Shown in pieces: positions 8,295-17,073 of a DNA stretch of 64,000 bases. The translations under genes and the position numbers were made by a program. Each line of letters opens with the position of its first letter. The stretch's first letter is position 1. The notes beneath the pieces were generated by a model. It was not told the origin of the DNA. It searched no databases and saw nothing but the letters and a program-made list of their open reading frames with translations. Origin of the DNA: Micromonospora sediminicola (lineage in GTDB: Bacteria > Actinomycetota > Actinomycetes > Mycobacteriales > Micromonosporaceae); contig NZ_FLRH01000003.1 in assembly GCF_900089585.1 (NCBI RefSeq), positions 310,001-374,000 on the forward strand. Direction: 5' to 3'.

Positions 8295-8308
8295 GGGCCT
8301 GGTGGGGC

Positions 8309-8890
8309 TCAGCCCTGGCGGACGGCCTCGCCCTCGATCTCGATCTTGACCTTGCGGCCGACCAGGACGCCGCCGGTCTCCAGCGCGACGTTCCAGGTCA
8401 GACCGAAGTCCTCCCGGTCGATCTCGGTGGACGCGGAGAAGCCGAAGATGTCCTGCCCGAACGGGCTGCGGCCGACGCCCTCGAACTCCACCTCCAGCTC
8501 GACCGGGCGGGTCACGCCCTTGATGGTCAGGTCACCGGCGAGCACGAACTCGTTGCCCGAGCGCGACTTCACTCCGGTGCTGCGGAACTCCAGCGTGGGG
8601 AACTGCTCGGCGTCGAGGAACTCCGGGCTGCGCAGGTGCGCGTCCCGGTCGGCCTGCGCGGTGTTGATGCTGGCGGCCTGGATGGTGGCGGTGACCGCGG
8701 ACTCCAGCGGGTCGTCGGTGACCGTGATGGTGGCGGTGGCGTCGGCGAACTCACCGCGTACCTTGCTGACCATCATGTGCCGTGCGACGAAACCCACCCG
8801 CTTGTGCGCGGCGTCCAGGAGGTACGTGCCGGGGGCGGGGATGGTGAGGCCCTCCCAGTCGCGGGTAGTCGCCTCGGTGCTGCTGGTCAT
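8309..8890 (-). CDS. YceI family protein, 193 aa
   Basis: A YceI/polyprenyl-binding lipocalin-like protein, probably binding an isoprenoid or other amphipathic ligand. Family landmarks are present: TYLLDAAHKRVGFVARHMM near the N-terminus, SINTAQADRDAHLRSPEFLD in the middle, and FGLTWNVALETGGVLVGRKV near the end. There is no signal peptide, so it should be cytoplasmic, as in many actinobacterial homologues. It is divergent from a MarR-type gene about 100 bp away, and YceI genes are frequently controlled by such a regulator. GGAGGA lies about 8 bases upstream of the ATG. A good promoter and inverted repeats lie between the two genes, and a strong hairpin follows the stop. Confidence 0.92.
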   Translation of the reverse strand: MTSSTEATTRDWEGLTIPAPGTYLLDAAHKRVGFVARHMMVSKVRGEFADATATITVTDDPLESAVTATIQAASINTAQADRDAHLRSPEFLDAEQFPTLEFRSTGVKSRSGNEFVLAGDLTIKGVTRPVELEVEFEGVGRSPFGQDIFGFSASTEIDREDFGLTWNVALETGGVLVGRKVKIEIEGEAVRQG

Positions 8891-8911
8891 GATGCTCTCC
8901 TCCGGAGAAGA

Positions 8912-8980
8912 TTGTTGAGTAGCCCAACGGCTGACTGAGCAACTATAGCTACGGCAATATTCCCTGTGTCAAGTGTTGCT
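8912..8980. promoter_or_regulatory. Divergent YceI/MarR promoter-operator region
   Basis: On the minus strand TTGACA (8967-8972) and TATAGT (8942-8947) are 19 bp apart and would drive YceI. An inverted repeat AGCAAC (8938-8943) and GTTGCT (8975-8980) brackets this promoter, and a second imperfect dyad, GTTG at 8914 and CAAC at 8925, lies just downstream of it. These fit sites for the divergently encoded MarR protein, which would then repress both genes. Binding is inferred. Confidence 0.5.
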
Positions 8981-8991
8981 AGGATGGTGGC

Positions 8992-9486
8992 GTGGACCAG
9001 AACGTGTTCGACGACCCCCGGATCACCGCCGTCGGCCTGCTCGTCGAGGCGCACGCCGGGCTGTCCGCCCGGTTCGCCGCCCAGTTCGAGGAGCACGGCC
9101 TGTCACCTGTCGAGTTCGAGGTGCTCACCCGGCTCGCCCGGTCGCCGCACAACCAGTTGCGGATGACCGACCTGGCGGCACAGACCTCGCTCTCGACCAG
9201 CGGCGTGACCCGGGTGGTCGACCGGATGGAGCGCGACGGCCTGATCTGCCGACGGGCCTGCCCGTCCGACCGGCGCAGCTCCTTCGCGGTGGTGACCGCC
9301 GCCGGGCTGAGCCGACTGGACGAGATCCTGCCCGGTCACCTGAAGATCATCGAGCAGTGGTTCACCGGCCAGCTCGACCCGGCCCAGCTGGACGGGCTCC
9401 TGGACGGCCTGCGCCGGGTGCGCGACGCGGTCCACCCGGGCGCCACCGCCGGCAGCACCGAGCCGGCCGGCACGCCCGCCTGCTGA
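8992..9486 (+). CDS. MarR family transcriptional regulator, 164 aa
   Basis: A winged-helix MarR protein. The recognition region reads LRMTDLAAQTSLSTSGVTRV near residues 61-80, followed by the wing DRMERDGLICRRACPSDRRS. Flanking helices (VGLLVEAHAGLSARFAAQFE and the C-terminal LKIIEQWFTGQL) would form the dimer interface. GTG start at 8992. It is divergent from the YceI gene, its probable target, and the space between them contains inverted repeats. A cysteine (LICRRAC) near the wing could allow redox sensing as in OhrR-type members, but cysteine position varies, so this is only a possibility. Confidence 0.92.
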   Translation: MDQNVFDDPRITAVGLLVEAHAGLSARFAAQFEEHGLSPVEFEVLTRLARSPHNQLRMTDLAAQTSLSTSGVTRVVDRMERDGLICRRACPSDRRSSFAVVTAAGLSRLDEILPGHLKIIEQWFTGQLDPAQLDGLLDGLRRVRDAVHPGATAGSTEPAGTPAC

Positions 9487-9690
9487 GGCGTGCCTACCGG
9501 TCGGTCACCGGCAGAATGACCGGCAGAACCGTCCTGGGATCGGGGCAAAGTACGGCACAAGCGTGCGAAACGCCCAGCAGGCACGGATAGGCTTCCGGCA
9601 GCGGGGGGCACCGGGGGGTGCTGGCGCGAGCGTGGAGCGAGGGGCAGCACCAGGGGGCTACTTCGCTCGCGCCACCCCCGCGCCCTCCGC

Positions 9691-12237
9691 TCAGCCCCGC
9701 CGCGCGCGATCCCGCTGCGCCACCAGGGAGTAGAGCAGTTCCTCCTCCCGGGGCAGCAGGCTGACCCCGGTGACCTGCCGGGCGCGATCCAGCCGGTCCA
9801 GCACGGCCACCTCACCGGTGCTGGCGGCCAACCCGACCAGCGCCTCGACCAGGTCCCGCCGGTCCGCGCCGCCGGACGCCGCCTCGGCCGCGGCCGCGAA
9901 CCACTCCGCCGCCAGCTCACGATCCCCCCGGTGCAGCGCCACCTGACCCTCGATGAGTCCGCGGAGCGCGTCCTCGGGGCGGACGTCCCGGCCCGCGCCG
10001 GGCGGGTCCCAGCGCTCGGCGGCCGACGGCCGACGGGGCCTCGGCACCGGTCCGGACGGCCACAGCTCCGCCACCACGGCCGACGCGTCGTCGATCCGCC
10101 CCTGAAGCGCGAGCGCCAACCCGACCGTGCCGACCACTCGACGGAGCCGCCCGGGATCGCCCAGCTCCACCAGCGCGGCGGCGGCCCGCCGCCCCTGCTC
10201 GACCGCCTCCGCGTAGCGGCCCTCCCACCGGGTCAGCTCGGCCAGATCGGCCCGGGCCAGCAGGCGCAGGCGCTGATCGCCGCACTGCGCTGCCAGCCGG
10301 TCGACCGTGGCCAGCCGCCGCCGGGCCCCGGCCAACTGCCCCACGCGTACGTCGTGCCAGGTCAGGTGGTGCTGGGCGACGGCCATCTCGCGTGCCCGGC
10401 CGTGCCGGGTGGCCAACGACAGCGCGGCCTCGGCCTGCTCACGCGCCTCGTCGTGCGCGCCGAGCCCGCGCAGCAGCGCGCAGAGCACCGACCGGGCGGA
10501 CAGCTCCCCGGTCACGTCGCCGACCTCGGTGAAGGTGACCAGCGCCGCCCGCGCCGCCGGCAGCTCCTCCGCCCCCGCGCCGTGCTCGACGGCCAGCCGG
10601 GCCGCACCGAGCAGCGCCCAGGCGCGCAGCACCGGCGGCACCCCGGCGGTACGCGGATCGTCCAGCAGTCGACGCAGCCACCGACGGCCGGACACGTCCC
10701 GCCCCCGCAGCCGCCACCAGCGGGGCAGCGCGGCGGCCAACAGCAGCGCCGTCGCCGGGGCCCGCTCGCCCGCGTACGCCAGCGCGGCGGTGATGTCGCT
10801 CGTCGCCTCGTCGAGCAGGTGGACGGTGCCGGGCAGCTCCGCGCCGACCAGGCCGGGGGCGGTACGCCGGACCAGCCCGGCGACCACCGTCGCGTGCCGC
10901 AACCGGATCCCGTCCGTCTCGCCCTCGGCGTCGGCCTGCTCGGCCGCGAAGTCACGCACCGCGTCCAGCAGCCGGAACCGGAACGGGCCCGTCCCCCGGA
11001 CGCTGAGCAGGCCCAGCTCCCGCAGCCGGTCCAGCAGCGGCACGGCGTCCCACCGATCGGCGCCGGTGGCGAGCAGTTCCTCGGCCAGCTCCACCGACCA
11101 GCGGTTGCGGAAGGCGGACAGGCGGCGCAACGCCGCCCGCTCGGCCGGGGCGAGCAGGTGGTAGCTGGTCGCCACCGCCTCGCGCAACGTCACCGTGCCG
11201 GCTGCCGGCTGCCCGCCGGGCCGCACGGCGGCCAGGTCGAGGACGCGGTCGCCGTAGCGGTCGAGCAGCTCGGTGACGTCGAGGATGCGGCCGCGGGCCG
11301 CCATCAGCTCGACGGCCAGCGGCAGCCCACCGAGCCGGCGGACCAGCGCGGCGAGCGCCGGTAGCTCGGCCGGGGTGGGCGGCGCGTGCCGGGCCTGGGT
11401 GAGCCGGGCGGCGAAGAGCGCCGCGGCGGGCCACCGGTCCAGGTCGGCCCGCTCCGTCGGCCGCGCGCCCGGCGGTGGCACGTCCAGCGGCGCCACCGGC
11501 CGGACCAGCTCACCGGGGAGGCCGACCGGCCGGCGACCGGTCACCAGCACCCGCAGCGTCGGCGCCGCGGCGGTCAGCGACCGCAGCGCCTCGGCCACCG
11601 GCCCGGGCGCCCGTTCGACGGCGTCGACCAGCAGCAGCGCCGGGCGGCCGGCGAGCCGGCAGGAGAGGTCGGCCAGCCGGCTCACGCCGAAGACCGCCGC
11701 CGAGGCGGCCAGCACGTCGGCCGTGTCCGAGCCCTCGCCGACCAGCACCCCGACCACACCGGCGGGATGGCGGGCCGCCACCGCGTGGGCGACGGTCAGC
11801 GCGAGGGCGCTCTTGCCGACGCCGGCCAGCCCGACCAGGCTCACCACCGGATGCGCGCCGATCAGGTCGGACACCTCGGCCACGTCCCGGTCCCGCCCGA
11901 GCAGCGCCACCGGTTGCGGCAACGCGGTCGGCGTGCCCGGATCGTCGGCGGCCGGGACGCGCGGCGCCGGGTCGGCCGGTGCGGGCCGGGCGGTGGTGAC
12001 GAACTCCCGACGGTCGTCGCCGGTCAGCCCGAGCGCGTCGGCCAGCAGATCCACTGTGGTGCGTTGGGGTCGGGTCGCCCGCCCCCGTTCCAGATCACGG
12101 ACCGTGCGCACGCCCACGCCGGCCCGGCCCGCCAGCTCGGCCTGGGTCAGGCCGGCGGCGAGCCGGTGCCCGCGCACCAGATCGGACAGCAGGGTCCGAC
12201 CACCGGGGCTCCGCGAACGATCATGATCGGGAGTCAT
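9691..12237 (-). CDS. XRE-STAND regulator with TPR C-terminus, 848 aa
   Basis: An N-terminal XRE DNA-binding domain covers about residues 14-72 (LVRGHRLAAGLTQAELAGRA). A STAND/NB-ARC-type ATPase follows: Walker A GLAGVGKSAL near 136-145, a Walker B-like LLLVDAVE, and a winged-helix region around RAALRRLSAFRNRWSVELAE. The C-terminal 400 residues are Ala/Leu/Arg-rich helical repeats typical of TPR. Such AfsR-related proteins are nucleotide-gated switches that couple a ligand or partner to transcription. The ATG at 12237 (MTPDHDRS) was preferred to one 12 codons upstream. It stands alone, convergent with the MarR gene; no obvious target or effector is adjacent. Kinases such as AfsK regulate some relatives, but none is nearby. 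Confidence 0.85.
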   Translation of the reverse strand: MTPDHDRSRSPGGRTLLSDLVRGHRLAAGLTQAELAGRAGVGVRTVRDLERGRATRPQRTTVDLLADALGLTGDDRREFVTTARPAPADPAPRVPAADDPGTPTALPQPVALLGRDRDVAEVSDLIGAHPVVSLVGLAGVGKSALALTVAHAVAARHPAGVVGVLVGEGSDTADVLAASAAVFGVSRLADLSCRLAGRPALLLVDAVERAPGPVAEALRSLTAAAPTLRVLVTGRRPVGLPGELVRPVAPLDVPPPGARPTERADLDRWPAAALFAARLTQARHAPPTPAELPALAALVRRLGGLPLAVELMAARGRILDVTELLDRYGDRVLDLAAVRPGGQPAAGTVTLREAVATSYHLLAPAERAALRRLSAFRNRWSVELAEELLATGADRWDAVPLLDRLRELGLLSVRGTGPFRFRLLDAVRDFAAEQADAEGETDGIRLRHATVVAGLVRRTAPGLVGAELPGTVHLLDEATSDITAALAYAGERAPATALLLAAALPRWWRLRGRDVSGRRWLRRLLDDPRTAGVPPVLRAWALLGAARLAVEHGAGAEELPAARAALVTFTEVGDVTGELSARSVLCALLRGLGAHDEAREQAEAALSLATRHGRAREMAVAQHHLTWHDVRVGQLAGARRRLATVDRLAAQCGDQRLRLLARADLAELTRWEGRYAEAVEQGRRAAAALVELGDPGRLRRVVGTVGLALALQGRIDDASAVVAELWPSGPVPRPRRPSAAERWDPPGAGRDVRPEDALRGLIEGQVALHRGDRELAAEWFAAAAEAASGGADRRDLVEALVGLAASTGEVAVLDRLDRARQVTGVSLLPREEELLYSLVAQRDRARRG

Positions 12238-12339
12238 GGGCACGAAGAGTACGGATCGGGTCCGACGCTCCACAGCCCATCGTCAACCACCCGACCGTCC
12301 ATCGCCGATATCCGACAGACGGCCGAAACGGGGCGTCGC

Positions 12340-13488
<1,149 letters not shown>

Positions 13489-13547
13489 GTCGATCCTCCT
13501 GGAAGGCGGGCCGCCGGGCGCTCGTGACGCCGGGAGCGGCTGAAAGC

Positions 13548-13600
13548 GTTAGGAGGGGCCCCTTTCCATGCACCAGGCGTTAAGAAGGGGCCCTTCCTTA
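13548..13600. repeat. Pair of GTTAAGAAGGGGCCC palindromic repeats
   Basis: Two copies in the same orientation: GTTAGGAGGGGCCCCTTTCC at 13548-13567 and a fuller copy starting GTTAAGAAGGGGCCC at 13579-13600. They sit between the acyl-CoA dehydrogenase start and the stop of the carboxylase gene. The same element occurs at 19778-19799 and twice at 46921-46973. Confidence 0.75.
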
Positions 13601-13604
13601 CCGG

Positions 13605-15137
13605 TCAGACGGGGGTGACGCCGTGCCGGCGCCGGGAGAAGTGCCGCTCCTTGCCGCGCGCGGCGGCGAACCGGCGCACCAGCTCGGCGCGCAGCTCGTG
13701 CGGCTCGACGATCGCGTCCACCACCAGCTCGCTGGCGAGCCGGACCACATCGATGTCGCGCTCGTACTCCTCGCGCCTGGCGGCGACGAACGCGGCCCGC
13801 TCGGCCTCGTCCTCGATCGCGGCGATCTTGTTGGCGTAGACCGCGTTCACCGCGGCCTCCGCGCCCATCACCGCGATCTTCGCGGTGGGCAGCGCGATGG
13901 TGGCGTCGGGCTCGAAGCCGGGGCCGGCCATCGCGTAGAGGCCCGCGCCGTACGCCTTGCGGACCACCACGCAGATCTTGGGTACGGTCGCCTCCGAGAT
14001 CGCGGTGATCATCTTCGCGCCGTGCCGGATGATGCCCTGCTTCTCCACCGCGCTGCCGACCATGAAGCCGGGCACGTCGCTGAGGAACAGCAGCGGCACG
14101 TTGAACGCGTCGCAGAGCTGCACGAACCGGGTCGCCTTGTCGGCCGAGTCGACGAAGAGCACGCCGCCCTTGAACATCGAGTTGTTGCCGACCACGCCGA
14201 CGACCTCGCCGTTCAGCCGGCCGAACCCGATGGTCAGCTCCTTGGCCCACAGCGCCTGGATCTCGAAGAAGCTGCCCTCGTCGAGCAGGCCCTTGACGTA
14301 CCGGCGCATGTCGAACGCCTGCCGCTCGCTGGCCGGGACCAACGCGGCCAGGTCGGCCTTCGCCGGCGCGTCCACGGCCTCGGCGGCCGGCGGCTCCTGC
14401 TTCCAGTTCGACGGCAGGTAGGACAGGTACGTCCGCACCACGTCGAGCGCGTCGTTCTCGGTCTTGCAGAGGAAGTGCCCGACGCCGGACTCGGTGCAGT
14501 GCACCTTGGCGCCGCCCATCGCCTCCAGCGTGGTCTTCTCACCGGTGACCATCTCGACCATCCGGTCGGAGCCGAGGTACATGCTGGCGTTGCCGTCCAC
14601 CATGGCCACCACGTCGCAGAACGCCGGGATGTACGCCCCGCCCGCCGCGCTCGGCCCGAACAGCGCGCAGACCTGCGGGATCGAACCCGAGGCGCGGACC
14701 TGGTTCCAGAAGATCTTGCCGGCGCCGCGCCGGCCCGGGAACAGGTCGACCTGGTCGGTGATCCGGGCGCCGGCCGAGTCGACCAGGTAGACCATCGGCA
14801 CGCCGGTCGAGTAGGCCCGCTCGATGATCCGGATGATCTTCTCGACGGTGCGCGCGCCCCAGCTGCCGGCCTTGACCGTGGAGTCGTTCGCCATCAGGCA
14901 GACCTGCCGGCCGTCGATGGTCGCGGTGCCGGTCACCACGCCGTCGGCGGGCAACCCGTCGGCCATGGCGTTGGCGTAGAGCCCGTCCTCGACGAAGGAG
15001 CCCTCGTCGACCAGGTAGGCCACGCGCTCGCGGGCGAACAGCTTGCCCTTGGCGGCGTTGGCCGCATGGTATTTGTCCGCACCGCCGGCGCGGGCGCGCT
15101 TGCGCAGCTGCTCCAGAGCCTCACCGTCGAGCGTCAC
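13605..15137 (-). CDS. Acyl-CoA carboxylase beta subunit (carboxyltransferase), 510 aa
   Basis: The carboxyltransferase subunit of a biotin-dependent acyl-CoA carboxylase, probably methylcrotonyl- or a related short-chain enoyl-CoA. Both crotonase-like halves are present: N-terminal VYLVDSAGARITDQVDLFPG and QVCALFGPSAAGGAYIPAFC; C-terminal FLSDVPGFMVGSAVEKQGII and VVVRKAYGAGLYAMAGPGFE. The size is normal for the family. GTG at 15137 was chosen because AGGGAG lies at good spacing before it; the frame opens seven codons earlier. Upstream, 464 bp away, is HMG-CoA lyase; downstream is the acyl-CoA dehydrogenase. Its biotin carboxylase partner is probably the product of the gene at 18379-19755. 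Confidence 0.9.
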   Translation of the reverse strand: MTLDGEALEQLRKRARAGGADKYHAANAAKGKLFARERVAYLVDEGSFVEDGLYANAMADGLPADGVVTGTATIDGRQVCLMANDSTVKAGSWGARTVEKIIRIIERAYSTGVPMVYLVDSAGARITDQVDLFPGRRGAGKIFWNQVRASGSIPQVCALFGPSAAGGAYIPAFCDVVAMVDGNASMYLGSDRMVEMVTGEKTTLEAMGGAKVHCTESGVGHFLCKTENDALDVVRTYLSYLPSNWKQEPPAAEAVDAPAKADLAALVPASERQAFDMRRYVKGLLDEGSFFEIQALWAKELTIGFGRLNGEVVGVVGNNSMFKGGVLFVDSADKATRFVQLCDAFNVPLLFLSDVPGFMVGSAVEKQGIIRHGAKMITAISEATVPKICVVVRKAYGAGLYAMAGPGFEPDATIALPTAKIAVMGAEAAVNAVYANKIAAIEDEAERAAFVAARREEYERDIDVVRLASELVVDAIVEPHELRAELVRRFAAARGKERHFSRRRHGVTPV

Positions 15138-15282
15138 GCCGACTCCCTTGCACCCCACCGACCTGAACGATCGTTAGGCTACCCCACCCCCGCCCCCTCC
15201 GGCGACCCACCACCCGCCGCGCCCCGCACCTCCGGCCGGGGCGGCTCGCGAGGTCGGGGCGGCCCCGGCGAATCCGACGGCT

Positions 15283-15379
15283 CGCCAGTTCGGCGTAGTG
15301 GCGCCATCCACGCCGTCGGGACCCAGCCACCTCCCCGAGCTGGCGACCCTCTCCACCAGTTCCCCGAGGTGGCGGCACC
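15283..15379. repeat. Three degenerate copies of the GAAGTGG-type repeat
   Basis: Copies start near 15283 (CGCCAGTTCGGCGTAGTGGC), 15326 (GCCACCTCCCCGAGCTGGCG) and 15354 (CACCAGTTCCCCGAGGTGGC). Each has a palindromic CCA(C/G)(T/C)T...(A/G)(A/G)(G/C)TGG shape. They match the pair at 6504-6566. Confidence 0.6.
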
Positions 15380-15480
15380 CTGAGCCCGACCACGCCGGCG
15401 CTCCGACCCCGCCCATGCCCCGCGTCCCCGCCCCTGTCGCCCGCCCCTGCCCGCCCTCCAGCCCTCCCGTCCGCCCCCGC

Positions 15481-15534
15481 GATCAAGGGCTTAGCGTCAC
15501 CCGAGCGTTCGGGGCCGACGCAAACTCCTTGATC
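15481..15534. repeat. Inverted repeat with GATCAAGG ends
   Basis: Left arm GATCAAGGGCTTAGCGTC and right arm GACGCAAACTCCTTGATC pair with few mismatches around a loop of about 18 bases. A related element lies at 50353-50413. It may be a small mobile palindrome or a terminator. Confidence 0.6.
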
Positions 15535-15540
15535 AACAGG

Positions 15541-15625
15541 GAGGGGGCGGGCGGGACGGGGAGGGGCGGGGCGGGGAGGTGGGGTCAGGAGGGGAGGGGG
15601 GTCAGGAGGGGAGGGGGGTCAGGCG
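15541..15625. repeat. G-rich track with tandem GGTCAGGAGGGGAGGGG units
   Basis: Long runs of three to six G on the plus strand, including nearly identical 17-18 bp units GGTCAGGAGGGGAGGGG around 15583, 15600 and 15618 (the last incomplete). The middle unit supplies the HMG-CoA lyase stop codon and the last residues TPLPS. On the coding strand the track is C-rich. Confidence 0.65.
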
Positions 15626-16522
15626 GGTGCGGGGGCCGGCGCGGAGGACGCCCGACGGCAGCTTCTTGCCGACCAGGTGTTCGGCCAACTCCGCCGCCTC
15701 GATCAGGGCGTCCAGGTCGATGCCGGTGTCGATGCCCATGTCGTGCAGCATGTGCACCGCCTCCTCGGTGGCCAGGTTGCCGCTGGCGCCCGGGGCGTAG
15801 GGGCAGCCCCCGAGCCCGCCGACGCTGGCGTCGAACTCGGTGACACCCAGCTCCATGGCGGTCAGCATGTTGGCCAGGGCGGTGCCCCGGGTGTTGTGGA
15901 AGTGCAGCAGCACCGGCAGGTGGGCGTTGCGGTCGCGGACGGCGGTGACCAGCTCGCGGACCCGTCGGGGCGTACCCATGCCGGTGGTGTCGCCGAAGGC
16001 GACGCGGTCCGCGCCGTCGCGGGCGACGCGGTCGACGATCGCGGCGACCCGCCGCGGGTCGACGTCGCCCTCGTAGGGGCAGCCGAAGCTGGTCGCCACG
16101 ATCACCTCGGCGGTGGCGCCCGCGCCGTGCAGCAGGTCGATCAGCTCGGCGATGTCGTCGAGCGACTCCTCGGTCGAGCGGTTGACGTTGCGCCGGTTGT
16201 GCGTGTCGCTGGCCGAGACCACCACCTCGATCTCGGTGAAGCCGGCGGCCAGTGCCCGCTGGGCGCCCCGGGTGTTGGGCACCAGGGCCGAGTAGCGCAC
16301 CCCGTCGACCTTCTCCGCCCGCCGCCACACCTCGTCGGCGTCGGCCATCTGCGGGATGGCCTTCGGGTGGACGAAGGAGACGGCCTCGATGCGCCGCACC
16401 CCGGTCCGGGACAGCGCGTCGAGCAGCCGCACCTTGGCGTCGGTGGGGATCGGCTCCTCGTTCTGGAGCCCGTCCCGGGGTCCTACCTCACGGATGCTGA
16501 CGTGGTCCGGCAGTTCCGCCAT
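15602..16522 (-). CDS. Hydroxymethylglutaryl-CoA lyase, 306 aa
   Basis: Cleaves HMG-CoA to acetoacetate and acetyl-CoA, the last step of leucine degradation. The DRE-TIM barrel signature IREVGPRDGLQNE is near residue 11, metal-binding positions are in FGDTTGMGTPRR and LHFHNTRGTALANML, and the HMGL active-site signature GGLGGCPYAPGASGN with its catalytic Cys is near 247-261. Length is normal. The final residues are encoded by a tandem repeat that overlaps the stop codon. Same strand as the carboxylase beta and acyl-CoA dehydrogenase genes, with a long repeat-rich gap after it. An ATG at 16522 with AGGTGACC upstream gives a good start. Confidence 0.93.
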   Translation of the reverse strand: MAELPDHVSIREVGPRDGLQNEEPIPTDAKVRLLDALSRTGVRRIEAVSFVHPKAIPQMADADEVWRRAEKVDGVRYSALVPNTRGAQRALAAGFTEIEVVVSASDTHNRRNVNRSTEESLDDIAELIDLLHGAGATAEVIVATSFGCPYEGDVDPRRVAAIVDRVARDGADRVAFGDTTGMGTPRRVRELVTAVRDRNAHLPVLLHFHNTRGTALANMLTAMELGVTEFDASVGGLGGCPYAPGASGNLATEEAVHMLHDMGIDTGIDLDALIEAAELAEHLVGKKLPSGVLRAGPRTRLTPLPS

Positions 16523-16692
16523 TGGGGGTCACCTCGCTGTGACGTCGTTCGTGCCTCGTCTCCCCGAAGTGTGACACCCCGGCCGGGGTCGACCCGCCGG
16601 CAGATCCGTGATGGTGTCGTATCGGGCCGCCGCCGTTCGTGGAACTGGTGGGGCGGCCGATCGGGCCGCGGCCCGGGACCGAGGGGGACGAC

Positions 16693-17073
16693 ATGACGGA
16701 GTACCTGATCGCGTTCAACGACGAGTGGGTGCACGAGCACACGGCGGACGAGATGCGCGAGAAGGACGTCGCCGTGCGGGCCGTGATCGACGAGATGCTG
16801 GCGGAGGACGTGCTGATCTTCGCCAACGGCGGGCTCGACCGGTCCACCGTGGTGTGCGCGGTCGAGTCGGTCGACGGCGGGCCCGTCTTCACCGACGGCC
16901 CGTACGCCGAGACCAAGGAGCACCTCGGCGGGTTCGTCGTCGTGGACGTGGCGGACGACGCGGCGGCCCGGCACTGGGCCGGCCGGCTCGCGACGGCGCT
17001 CGGCTGGCCGCAGGAGGTGCACCGGTTCCGCGGCCCCGGGCAGGCCCGGCGCGCCGTCTCCGTCCAGCGGTGA
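16693..17073 (+). CDS. YCII-domain (DGPF) protein, 126 aa
   Basis: A small dimeric alpha-beta protein of the YCII/DGPF family. The name-giving motif appears as VFTDGPYAETKEHLGGFVVV near residues 69-88, and the start MTEYLIAFNDEWVHEHTA is typical. YCII proteins of this type are regularly found beside ECF41- or SigJ-like sigma genes and may modulate them; their biochemical role is unclear. GAGGGGGAC precedes the ATG at 16693 at good spacing. The stop codon overlaps the GTG of the sigma factor gene (GTGA), so the two are translationally coupled. The pair interrupts the acyl-CoA catabolic cluster on the opposite strand. Confidence 0.88.
   Translation: MTEYLIAFNDEWVHEHTADEMREKDVAVRAVIDEMLAEDVLIFANGGLDRSTVVCAVESVDGGPVFTDGPYAETKEHLGGFVVVDVADDAAARHWAGRLATALGWPQEVHRFRGPGQARRAVSVQR

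Larger units (their letters stand above)
15138..15601. other. Repeat-rich spacer inside the catabolic cluster
   Basis: No gene is seen in these 464 bp. They contain three copies of the GAAGTGG-type repeat (15283-15379), an inverted repeat of about 54 bp with GATCAAGG/CCTTGATC ends (15481-15534), and a G-rich track that runs into the HMG-CoA lyase stop codon (15541-15625). If HMG-CoA lyase and the carboxylase are one operon, all of this is transcribed. Confidence 0.7.

Noticed and set aside
9550..9690. Inverted repeat GGCGCGAGCG/CGCTCGCGCC between convergent MarR and STAND genes
   Set aside because: Arms are about 45 bases apart, too far for a convincing intrinsic terminator, so no terminator was listed.
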